Shown here piece by piece: positions 48,451 to 56,196 of a stretch of 64,000 nucleotides of DNA (positions are counted from its first letter, which is position 1; each line of letters begins with the position of its first letter). The notes under the pieces are model-generated. The model ran no database searches, was not told where the DNA came from, and saw only the letters and a list, made by a program, of their open reading frames with translations. Made by a program: the position numbers and the translations under genes. Origin of the DNA: Glaciecola sp. KUL10 (lineage in GTDB: Bacteria > Pseudomonadota > Gammaproteobacteria > Enterobacterales > Alteromonadaceae); contig NZ_BGNG01000005.1 of assembly GCF_003203515.1 (NCBI RefSeq), positions 186,001 through 250,000 on the forward strand. The letters run 5' to 3'.

Positions 48451-48527
48451 GGCCCTTTAGCTCAGTTGGTTAGAGCACCCGACTCATAATCGGTAGGTCC
48501 CCAGTTCAAGTCTGGGAGGGGCCACCA
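48451..48527 (+). tRNA. tRNA with CAU anticodon, probably tRNA-Ile2 (lysidine type)
   Basis: 77-base tRNA with encoded CCA. The acceptor GGCCCTT pairs with AGGGGCC with one G-U pair. Anticodon loop CTCATAA has CAT. The acceptor and the anticodon stem pattern (CGA-loop-TCG) resemble tRNA-Ile2, whose CAU is modified to lysidine to read AUA, more than elongator tRNA-Met; initiator tRNA is excluded. Met elongator remains a possibility. Confidence 0.85.
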
Positions 48528-48580
48528 TTTTTACATTCCAAATTATTCTAAAAGACACTTCAAGCCTTACCACACAAAGG

Positions 48581-48748
48581 CTAGATCCCCCCGAAGACCA
48601 TTCCAGAGCGATCATAGTCATTCGCTGACAACTCCGTTTTAAATGTAACCTCGATTGTAACATTGCTTAAAAATCCGTCTGAGAGAGTTACATTGGGGGT
48701 ATTCTGGGTCAAAGAGCCATATGCAGAATAGGAAATGGTTTTCCCATA
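48581..48748 (-). pseudogene. possible 3' remnant of a gene downstream of the tRNA
   Basis: On the minus strand a 55-codon open stretch overlapping the end of the GNAT gene encodes a protein-like tail (LTQNTPNVTLSDGFLSNVT, then SGMVFGGI and a stop). It has no start codon and a stop directly upstream. Strand-like Thr/Val-rich content suggests the C-terminus of a lost secreted or surface protein, 54 bases from a tRNA, a common site of gain and loss. Confidence 0.3.
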
Positions 48749-49140
48749 TCATCCAGTGGCGATCGCGATTTAACTTTGAATCCCATATGCTCGTAAAAGC
48801 CTACCGCTTGAGGGTTTTGCTCATTTACATCAACTTTGCAAGCATTTAGCTTTTCTATTGCATACTTAAGCAGCAATGTTCCTACACCATGCCCTCTTTC
48901 CTCGTTTAAAATAAACAACATTTCGATTTTGGAATCATGGACTCCCACAAAGCCAATAATTGAGCCAGTTTCACTTTTTACACATCGTAGTGAGACGGCC
49001 GGAAAGGCTTGTTCAATAATAATGGGTTTGAAAAACTCAATATCTTCATCTGAGATAAAGTCATGTGTTGCTCTTACTGAATTCTCCCAAACATCAAGCA
49101 TTTCAGAGTAATACTCAGGTAGTACTTTTTCTACAATCAT
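48709..49140 (-). CDS. GNAT acetyltransferase, YjaB-like
   Basis: 143-aa N-acetyltransferase. The acetyl-CoA-binding motif is RGHGVGTLLLKYA; the end NEQNPQAVGFYEHMGFKVKSR and DDMGKPFPILHMAL matches the YjaB type, as does SVRATHDFISDEDI near the start. Substrate unknown. Single gene. Confidence 0.9.
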   Translation of the reverse strand: MIVEKVLPEYYSEMLDVWENSVRATHDFISDEDIEFFKPIIIEQAFPAVSLRCVKSETGSIIGFVGVHDSKIEMLFILNEERGHGVGTLLLKYAIEKLNACKVDVNEQNPQAVGFYEHMGFKVKSRSPLDDMGKPFPILHMAL

Positions 49141-49243
49141 TACGCTTCCTTTAATTTTTCAAATCAAAATCTCTCGATTATTCTGCAAAACCAAACGTTC
49201 AAGCTTGCCTATTTCGATGTATAAATGCTATGTATCCTATTAG

Positions 49244-49993
49244 CTACAGGCCTGATTCAATTATCATTTCTTTTGCAACTAAGGCAGCTGATGGCAAAAA
49301 CATAGTGCTTACAATGCGTCCATCGATTACCACAGAATGTTTGTCTTTTAACAAACGTTTGTTTAGCGCAATAGCTCCATTTTTGTTTAGTTGAGTTTCA
49401 ATCAAAAAAGGTAGCAAGGTACCTTGTTTTGCCCAAGATTTAGACGTTTCTGTAGAATTAGGAAAGCCTGCAACCTTTTTTCCTTTTACCATAAACTCAC
49501 CGTTAGACAGTGTAACGTTGACAATTCCTGCTGAACCGTGCCCTCCAACCCCGATTACGCCGCCGGACTCATGGATCTTTCTTATAATCGAATGAATATT
49601 TTTATTGTCAGCAACATCAAACATGACGCCATATCCACCGCCGATAAATACACCCCAATATTCATCAGGATTAACATCAACTGGCTTCAACGTAGCATTT
49701 GCTTTGTCTAGAAACCCTTCATACTTAATGGTGTAACTGCTTATACCTTGTGCTGACATCATAAATTCTACTTTTCCACCTTTAGGAGAAACAAAATCAA
49801 CATCAAAGCCATGGCTCACAAATACGTGGTAAGGTGGAGCAAACTCCCGCAAATTGTTTCGTGCATCATGTTTTTCGGGATCACCCATGTCGACCATATT
49901 TGAAGCAACAATGAGCACTTTCTTTTGAGTATTTGCGTAAGACGTCATTGAAATCAAAGCGACGCTAATTAATATTAGTTTTACGAGTTTCAT
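49244..49993 (-). CDS. DJ-1/PfpI-family secreted protein lacking the nucleophilic Cys
   Basis: 249-aa protein with a signal peptide (LILISVALISMTSYA). The mature part follows the DJ-1/PfpI (Hsp31-like) fold: KKVLIVASNMVDMG, VDFVSPKGGKVEF, YWGVFIGGGYGVMFDVADN. The nucleophile elbow, normally Ala-x-Cys-His-Gly, is VGGHGS here: Gly151 replaces the Cys while His152 remains. Usual glyoxalase or amidase chemistry is therefore unlikely. Export to the periplasm is also unusual. It may have become a binding protein. Confidence 0.85.
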   Translation of the reverse strand: MKLVKLILISVALISMTSYANTQKKVLIVASNMVDMGDPEKHDARNNLREFAPPYHVFVSHGFDVDFVSPKGGKVEFMMSAQGISSYTIKYEGFLDKANATLKPVDVNPDEYWGVFIGGGYGVMFDVADNKNIHSIIRKIHESGGVIGVGGHGSAGIVNVTLSNGEFMVKGKKVAGFPNSTETSKSWAKQGTLLPFLIETQLNKNGAIALNKRLLKDKHSVVIDGRIVSTMFLPSAALVAKEMIIESGL

Positions 49994-50123
49994 TATTAAT
50001 CCTTATAGAATGTAAATGCAGTTTGGCGAGAGCTTTGGGTAAATGGTTTATATAAATTAAATAACCTATTATTCGACTAGTTTTTTAAAAAGCCGATTTT
50101 GCATGTGGTTTGTTCTATCGAAA

Positions 50124-51158
50124 CTATGCTTTTACTGACTCAATGACATTATTAACCACTGTACCTCTTTGAATAGTGGACCTATCAAATCTGACGCCAT
50201 CTATTGCAAGGTTTTCAAACTTTAAAGGCAAACCAACAGCACTATAGAATGACGGTCCATCTTGCAGATGAAAGTGCAAGTGAGGTTCGGTCGTACTGCC
50301 TGAGAAACCGCATTTACCGAGAAATTGGCCCGCTTTTACCTTGTCGCCAACCTTTAGTGGTATTGAATCTTTAATTAAATGCGCATAAAAGCCAAATTCG
50401 CCTTCTTCATGTTTAATTATTAAATGATTACCAGCAGCTTGTTTTGACATAGCATTAATAAAGAACCAACCAACAAAAGGTGAGTCTTTTACTCCATTGA
50501 CAACTTTAATTACTTCACCATCAGCCGCTGAGAGGATATCTTTGCCATAACACTTATAGTCACGCAAATGAAAGCCTGCGCCAGAATGCCTTTTAAAAGT
50601 ATTATCAGAAATAACAAAATCATATGCGTATCGCTGATTGAGAACATTCCAAGAATGAGACTTATCTGGAGTGTCACCGCCATGATAAATCAACCATTCG
50701 CCGTTGAACGGCAAACGGTAATGGGCTTTTGACTGATAGTGCTTAATCTCTTCTTCATGTCCTTTGATCCGATAACTGACGCCAATCATGCCAAAGGTCA
50801 ACCTTAGCTGCTGAGAAAAAAGAAACGGATTGAACAGAGAAAGTAAATTGGAGACCACAAAGATAACAGTTTTTAAAGCCAAACCCAGCTTTCCTTGCAT
50901 ACCGGGCATAGGCCAAGAATAGGAAGGGTGTTTGGTATTAACTTGTTTATTGCTGTTGTTCTGTCGTAACTTGAATGCAAAAACAGCCAAAAAATAACAA
51001 CTAAAATACAGCCCCCAGTTGTAACTGCTTTGCCAGTCAATTGTCGTAAACTGAGTTATGCTTACCTTGCTTAGACTCGCAACAATCAATGCTACAATCA
51101 GTGGGTATAACCATTGAAAGCTACTAGTCGACTGATCATTTTGCTGTTTATTAGACAT
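50124..51158 (-). CDS. membrane-anchored M23-type peptidase-like protein
   Basis: 344-aa protein with two N-terminal helices (about 14-30 and 42-62) and a third hydrophobic segment at about 90-105. The C-terminal M23 (LytM) domain contains AGFHLRDYKCYGKDILSAADG, with an H-x3-D metal motif in a variant form, FYAHLIKD, KVGDKVKAGQFLG and the HLHFHL metal motif. It would cleave peptidoglycan cross-bridges or serve as an LytM activator. It diverges from an XRE regulator across a palindrome. Confidence 0.8.
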   Translation of the reverse strand: MSNKQQNDQSTSSFQWLYPLIVALIVASLSKVSITQFTTIDWQSSYNWGLYFSCYFLAVFAFKLRQNNSNKQVNTKHPSYSWPMPGMQGKLGLALKTVIFVVSNLLSLFNPFLFSQQLRLTFGMIGVSYRIKGHEEEIKHYQSKAHYRLPFNGEWLIYHGGDTPDKSHSWNVLNQRYAYDFVISDNTFKRHSGAGFHLRDYKCYGKDILSAADGEVIKVVNGVKDSPFVGWFFINAMSKQAAGNHLIIKHEEGEFGFYAHLIKDSIPLKVGDKVKAGQFLGKCGFSGSTTEPHLHFHLQDGPSFYSAVGLPLKFENLAIDGVRFDRSTIQRGTVVNNVIESVKA

Positions 51159-51231
51159 TTGAGTTATCGCCCCTATTTAATGTTAACCGGCATACTAACA
51201 ATTTTCCTAGGTTCTCGATCCAGAACTCTCG

Positions 51232-51252
51232 TGGTATCATTATACGATACCA
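51232..51252. promoter_or_regulatory. palindrome between the M23-like gene and the XRE regulator
   Basis: TGGTATC-ATTATAC-GATACCA, 7-base perfect arms, located 14 bases before the regulator's ATG and about 75 bases from the divergent M23-like gene. It is a plausible autoregulatory operator; the central TTATAC could be a -10 element. Confidence 0.5.
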
Positions 51253-51265
51253 ATACAAGCAAATA

Positions 51266-52054
51266 ATGATACTTAGCATGCATGGATTTCAAGATAACAC
51301 TCCAACGTTGAATTTATCTATTCAGAATGGGTTAACTTTAATCAAGAAAGAACTGAAAGCCAGAGGCATAAAGTACTCAGAACTTGCCGAACTGATGGAT
51401 ACTTCCGAGGTTACAGTCAAGCGTATGTTGAACAGCGCAAATATTTCATTATCTCGTATGATGTTTCTAAGCGAGCTATTAAATATAGACTTAGCAGAGT
51501 TGCTAGCTCCAAGGGGGAAAACTAAACCCACGCAAAGTTTTTTTACAGAAGAACAAGACAAGGCTTTTTTTGAAGAGCCTAAGCTTTGGTCATATTTTGT
51601 GGAGCTTTTTTACAACAGTAAATCACCTCAAGAAATTGAAAAAGAACATGCATTAACTGAGCTTTCTACCTATCAGTACTTAAGACAGCTTGAAGACCTT
51701 CAACTCATTCAACTTAACCCCCACAATAATGTCGAAATTTTGGTAAAAGCGCCTATTGGGTTTAATAAAAAAAGTAAGGTTATAAATCGACATATAAACC
51801 ACATGATGGAAGTCAGTTATAAGGCTGTCATGGTTGATGACAAGGAAGATGAAGATTATTTTTTAAGAGTTAAACCCATGCGTTTAACACAGCCTATTTA
51901 TCTTAAGTTACTTGACGAGCTAAAAGCGGTAATGGATAAATATGCGCAGGTGTCAGAGGTGGCCTTTGCAAACTCAAATGAAGCCAAAGATTATCAGGTC
52001 GTTTTCACTGGACATCGTCTAATTGTTGAGGATTATGACAAGGTGAGTTTATAA
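51266..52054 (+). CDS. XRE-family helix-turn-helix regulator
   Basis: 262-aa protein. The helix-turn-helix lies at residues about 25-80 (KARGIKYSELAELMDTSEVT, VKRMLNSANISL). A C-terminal region of about 170 residues with WSYFVELFYNS and mixed helix/strand follows, without a recognised ligand domain. No strong Shine-Dalgarno sequence is seen, and an ATG four codons later is an alternative start. It diverges from the M23-like gene and probably controls it or itself through the palindrome at 51232. Confidence 0.8.
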   Translation: MILSMHGFQDNTPTLNLSIQNGLTLIKKELKARGIKYSELAELMDTSEVTVKRMLNSANISLSRMMFLSELLNIDLAELLAPRGKTKPTQSFFTEEQDKAFFEEPKLWSYFVELFYNSKSPQEIEKEHALTELSTYQYLRQLEDLQLIQLNPHNNVEILVKAPIGFNKKSKVINRHINHMMEVSYKAVMVDDKEDEDYFLRVKPMRLTQPIYLKLLDELKAVMDKYAQVSEVAFANSNEAKDYQVVFTGHRLIVEDYDKVSL

Positions 52055-52451
52055 AATAATAAAGTTAATGTTTGCGCCTATGATATTCGCGAAACAATAA
52101 CTGGATTAGTTCAGACTAAAGTGAATCGTTTAGAAAGACAAAAACATGTTAAAAAAGGCTACAGCACTCTTAATGTCAGACGAGATTAAAAACTAAGGTT
52201 TAGTATATTCCACCAATTCTTCGACGTAACGGTAATCATCTTGTATTTGCGTCAGTTTAATAAAATTTTTCACTTCTGGTGAATATACGTATATTTCTTC
52301 TGAATCTGCATTGAGCAAAAGCTTTCTATTCATAAACTATTCAATTGATAAACCGAATAACACAAAATGTGTTTTATGAATTATTCGCGGTATTAAAATC
52401 AATCTCACAAATTTTTTGAATTATTTTTAATAGCATCACTTCAGCATCAAT
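52055..52451. other. 397-base spacer with one possible very small gene
   Basis: AT-rich, no recognised RNA. The only candidate is a 46-codon frame on the minus strand (52193-52333), listed separately. The spacer separates the XRE regulator from the convergent hydrolase gene. Confidence 0.4.
52193..52333 (-). CDS. possible small protein, 46 aa
   Basis: ATG to stop encodes an acidic, Tyr-rich peptide (SEEIYVYSPEVKNFIKL, then YRYVEELVEYTKP) with an amphipathic helical pattern. No ribosome binding site is visible, so the call is weak. Confidence 0.28.
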   Translation of the reverse strand: MNRKLLLNADSEEIYVYSPEVKNFIKLTQIQDDYRYVEELVEYTKP

Positions 52452-53486
52452 CTAGTCTCTGTTACTTACCTCTCTGCGTATGATTTCAATAATTCGATTG
52501 TGGACGATTTGAGATAGCAGCAAGGTGTCATCGCCTGTTGTATTAACAAACTGAACAACAACGGTGTCAATATCATCATAGTAACGGGCACGACTCCAGT
52601 AGCCTAATACCCAGCCATCGTGCTGATACTCATAAAGCCCTTTGTAAATCTCGGCTTCTTCCTCCGTAAACAAAGAACCGTCATTGAGCACTCTGATAAA
52701 TTTGCCTACAGCTTCTGCTGTTGCAACCATACCTTGGTCAAGATATTTAAAATCATCTGGAGATCCAATGTAATAACCACTCATCATCCTATCTTGGTTA
52801 ACCTCATTGACCGACATAAACGTATCCTCAATACCCAAGGGACGTAACATTTCATTCTTGATAAATTGCCCGTAGTCGTATCCGAGTACTCTGGTCATAA
52901 TTCTTTGGAGTAAGTAATAATTGGTATTTGAATAGCGGTATTCCGAATTAGGTTCGAAGTCAGCGGGTTGATCAAGAATTAACTCCAGCATGTCTAAAGA
53001 GGATTCCCCCCAATTAAAGCCTTCGTGGTCGGTAAAATTTGGAATGCCACTCTTATGTTGAATCATCATGCGCAGCGTAATTTTGTCGGAATATTGAATA
53101 CGCCCACTAAGCTCAGGAAGATAGAAAGCAAGCGTCTGCTCTAGTGACAACTGACCTCTAGCGACAAGCTTAACCGCTGCGGAGGCATCATAGAGCTTAG
53201 CAATGCTGGCAATCTTGAATAGTGCCTGCGGATAAGCTTTGATTTTTTCATTTCTATTGTGAAAGCCTTGAGCATAATATTCAGGGTCTTTATCTTCCTG
53301 AGCTACATAGACAATGATGCCATCTAACCTTTCATTTACAGCATTAGTCAATTCTTGTTCAATTGTTTTTGGTAGTGGCTTTAAGTAATAAAGACCAAAC
53401 TCCCATGGGGCGAATAAATAGATACTTGTAATGGTTACAAGCGCCGCGGCCATGCGAAGCATTGTTTTGGTATGCATTCTTTTCAT
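52452..53486 (-). CDS. class C beta-lactamase-like serine hydrolase
   Basis: 344-aa exported or membrane-anchored hydrolase. An N-terminal hydrophobic helix (residues about 11-27) is followed by the penicillin-binding fold: SIAK (Ser94-x-x-Lys97) is the catalytic pair, YSN (Tyr185) the second motif, and LRMMIQHKSGIPNF is a family segment. The third motif (His/Lys-x-Gly) is not obvious. The start at 53486 (GGA six bases before) lies just after the DUF1295 gene, whose stop is at 53515. Probably an esterase or peptidase rather than an antibiotic-resistance enzyme. Confidence 0.85.
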   Translation of the reverse strand: MKRMHTKTMLRMAAALVTITSIYLFAPWEFGLYYLKPLPKTIEQELTNAVNERLDGIIVYVAQEDKDPEYYAQGFHNRNEKIKAYPQALFKIASIAKLYDASAAVKLVARGQLSLEQTLAFYLPELSGRIQYSDKITLRMMIQHKSGIPNFTDHEGFNWGESSLDMLELILDQPADFEPNSEYRYSNTNYYLLQRIMTRVLGYDYGQFIKNEMLRPLGIEDTFMSVNEVNQDRMMSGYYIGSPDDFKYLDQGMVATAEAVGKFIRVLNDGSLFTEEEAEIYKGLYEYQHDGWVLGYWSRARYYDDIDTVVVQFVNTTGDDTLLLSQIVHNRIIEIIRREVSNRD

Positions 53487-53514
53487 TATCATTCCATTAA
53501 AAAGTTGTTCATTT

Positions 53515-54396
53515 CTAAAACACCCACAACCTCTTAGTTGACGCTTTGTATGCAATATAATCTGCATTGTCTCCCCAACGTTTGTCGGCCTTGGCTTCTA
53601 GCATGGGTATACCACTCACTTTTGTGAGTAAAAACAGCACAAAGAATGGCGAGATTAAGGTAAGGTATTGCCAACCGGAAAGTGCAACAGATGCTGTTAG
53701 TGCTGCGCCAAACCACAATAGTATTTCGCCAAAATAATTGGGGTGACGCGCCCTTGACCAGAGGCCTACGTTTATAAATTTACCTTTGTTTTCGGGATTT
53801 TGTTTAAACACGCGCTTTTGGTAATCGGCCACTACTTCAAGCGTGAACCCTAACACCCACAAAGCCACGCCAAGAAACACCAATGCGCTAGTCATATTGC
53901 CCCCTAAGCTGATCGTTGCGTTTGACGCTATTGCGGTATATAGCGCACCAGCAGTCACAATCACCCATAAGCCTTGGATTGTCCAGGTGACAAAAAATCG
54001 ATATGGATTGTGTTTAATTTGATCAAAACGAGTATCCACACCGTCTTTATGGATTCTTAGAAATAAAAAACTGCCGAGTCTGGCTGCCCATATCAATACC
54101 ATTGAAGCACAAATGACCTGATACAAACTAAGTGGTTGTGCGGCCGTCGCCACTAAAATCGTACAAGCGATAAATGTACCACTCCCGGTTAGGTCAAAGC
54201 ACTTTTCTGTTTTCATAAGATAAGATGGAATAAACACGATCCATTGGGTCGCGAAAGCCAAAGCAACTAAGCTATACAACACGGGCATTGATAAAAACGT
54301 AATTGTGTTTTGACTACTAGCAAACGCAATTCCTGCAGCGATACCTATGCACAAAACCAAGACGACTAGTGCTCTGACTGCGTTTTTCACGTCCAT
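53515..54396 (-). CDS. DUF1295 membrane protein (steroid-reductase/ICMT-like)
   Basis: 293-aa protein with about seven helices. The C-terminal signature is GLWSRARHPNYFGEILLWFG, shared by DUF1295, isoprenylcysteine methyltransferase and steroid 5-alpha-reductase-like families; HKDGVDTRFDQIKHNPYRFF precedes it. It probably modifies a lipid or isoprenoid using NADPH or SAM; the substrate is unknown. Likely co-transcribed with the serine hydrolase downstream (28 bases). Confidence 0.88.
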   Translation of the reverse strand: MDVKNAVRALVVLVLCIGIAAGIAFASSQNTITFLSMPVLYSLVALAFATQWIVFIPSYLMKTEKCFDLTGSGTFIACTILVATAAQPLSLYQVICASMVLIWAARLGSFLFLRIHKDGVDTRFDQIKHNPYRFFVTWTIQGLWVIVTAGALYTAIASNATISLGGNMTSALVFLGVALWVLGFTLEVVADYQKRVFKQNPENKGKFINVGLWSRARHPNYFGEILLWFGAALTASVALSGWQYLTLISPFFVLFLLTKVSGIPMLEAKADKRWGDNADYIAYKASTKRLWVF

Positions 54397-54601
54397 TTAT
54401 ATTTACCTTTTTTCAATTGCCTAAATAAAAATTATTCACTGCAGACAAACAAGCTCAACTATGGAGCAAGTGCTGTTCATTTTCTCAACTAATCACATAG
54501 ATACACGGTTAGCTATAAAAACGATTAACGTAAAATGGTATCGCAAAAGGCTGTGTGAACAGAAAACTACGATTAACGCTAGATTGGACGCCTAATTTAA
54601 A

Positions 54602-54627
54602 GTTAGCTTTGCCAAAGAAGAGCTAAC
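54602..54627 (-). terminator. possible terminator after the degenerate HD-GYP gene
   Basis: GTTAGCT / AGCTAAC hairpin just past the gene's stop, followed on the minus strand by TTTAAATT. A second perfect 10-base inverted repeat (54624-54633 and 54646-54655) overlaps the end of the gene. Confidence 0.4.
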
Positions 54628-54629
54628 CT

Positions 54630-55946
54630 CTAACCAGGCTCTTGATTAGAGGTTAAAATACTCAATAAACCCGTGTAATAAACTTCTGGAAGTTCTGGCC
54701 CACCAAACAGATCGCTGATTACATCTTTCTGTTCGACCATTTTGTTTAAAACAAAATAGCATTGTTTTTCAACTTCATCTAAAAGCAAATAAAACTCTTC
54801 TACGTCTTGGGCGTTTTCCATCGTTAAATTTTTGTTGATGCCCAACAGCCAAGTCTTTTGTGTTTCACTTAATACACCGGTTTCGTCAATATTATTTTGT
54901 AATTGGTACAATAAAGCCCAAGGTTTAAACCTCGATGTATCCAATAGTTTTTCTCTATGCTGTTCATAAATATTGCTAAACATGTCAAACCACAAACTTA
55001 ATCTCGCTAGTTTTTCGAAGCTGTCTTTCACTACCTGTTTTAGTTTTTCTAGGTTAAATGCCGGTTTGTATGGAAGTTCACCTTTAGCTAAGACACGTAA
55101 CATCGCGTTATGAACCCCTATATCGTGAGCGCTAGTTGGGATCCTCAATACTGCGAATAGGACTTTCAGAGAAAAGTTGCCCTTGTTTTGAATGCTGTAA
55201 TAAAACTTAGTCAATTCGTCGACGATACAAATAATTTGACCTTCAATACACAATTCATCAATCGTTTTACCAAAAGGATATCCAAGACCATCGGCTCTTT
55301 CGTGATGTTCTAAAATCGCGCGTTTAACGATACGAGGTAATCCAGGCACCATATCTGCAAAGTGCATAGAAATAGCGACATGTCCTTGGTACATTTTGCG
55401 CGCTTCGTTATTTAAAGTACTTTCGTTTTCTACGATTTTAGGATCCAAATGCAATAAACCAACATCTGACAATACGTTGGCTAAAAATACGTTGCCTACT
55501 TTTTCTTCAGACAAGCCATATTCCTTTGCGATATGTGCAGCTAACACACTTGCCGTAATCGCAAAACCAAAACGGTCAGGGTATACACTCGCAAATATTG
55601 TTAGCTTTTCTTCAATCATTGCGTATCGATTGATTAAAGGTAAAAGTGACATTGCAAGGTCGTAACTGCCATTTTTTATGCTTTCATCAAGTAAGTTCTT
55701 GCTCTTTAATCGAGTTGTGTATGCGTCTATGAGCCTTTGTTTAGTGAGTGAATAGGCAATAGACACCGATTGGTCAATCGGCTTTATCAGTTTGTGTTTA
55801 GCTATTTTTCTTGCGGTCTCTTTGCAAAGATGAGTTCCTTCCTTTGCGACTAACGCACCTTTTGCGTTTAAAATGGGTTCTTTGATCACGACGCTATGTT
55901 GTTTGTTAACTTCGGCGAGACGATCTAGATAATGCGAATTATTCAA
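54630..55946 (-). CDS. degenerate HD-GYP domain protein
   Basis: 438-aa soluble protein. N-terminal 60 residues (KEPILNAKGALVAKEGTHLC) resemble the small domain found before HD-GYP modules. The HD-GYP region spans about 115-260. HHERADGLGYP (His214-215) is intact, but the HD pair is Ser160-Asp161 (LSDVGLLHLDP), so phosphodiesterase activity is doubtful. The C-terminal 180 residues are helical and unassigned. Degenerate HD-GYP proteins act as regulators in H-NOX pathways (HnoD in Shewanella), and an H-NOX gene cluster lies just downstream. It has no receiver domain, unlike HnoD. Divergent from the GGDEF-EAL gene across 250 bases. Confidence 0.85.
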   Translation of the reverse strand: MNNSHYLDRLAEVNKQHSVVIKEPILNAKGALVAKEGTHLCKETARKIAKHKLIKPIDQSVSIAYSLTKQRLIDAYTTRLKSKNLLDESIKNGSYDLAMSLLPLINRYAMIEEKLTIFASVYPDRFGFAITASVLAAHIAKEYGLSEEKVGNVFLANVLSDVGLLHLDPKIVENESTLNNEARKMYQGHVAISMHFADMVPGLPRIVKRAILEHHERADGLGYPFGKTIDELCIEGQIICIVDELTKFYYSIQNKGNFSLKVLFAVLRIPTSAHDIGVHNAMLRVLAKGELPYKPAFNLEKLKQVVKDSFEKLARLSLWFDMFSNIYEQHREKLLDTSRFKPWALLYQLQNNIDETGVLSETQKTWLLGINKNLTMENAQDVEEFYLLLDEVEKQCYFVLNKMVEQKDVISDLFGGPELPEVYYTGLLSILTSNQEPG

Positions 55947-56196
55947 TCTTCTTCCTTTTAGATTAATACACCTTGTAGTTTGCTTCTGAGCACATCACAC
56001 CACAATGAGCGAGATATGCTAATCACAACCCACAAAAACTATAGCAGTAAGCAACTAAAAGTATAATAATTTTGAATGATAAACATACCATCATTACTGG
56101 ATTTGTGTATTAAAATTGGTACTTAAGAATCCGTTTCAATATCAATGAATTCGCGATTCCTATACTAAAGAATAAAAAATTGGTTAAACTATAAGC

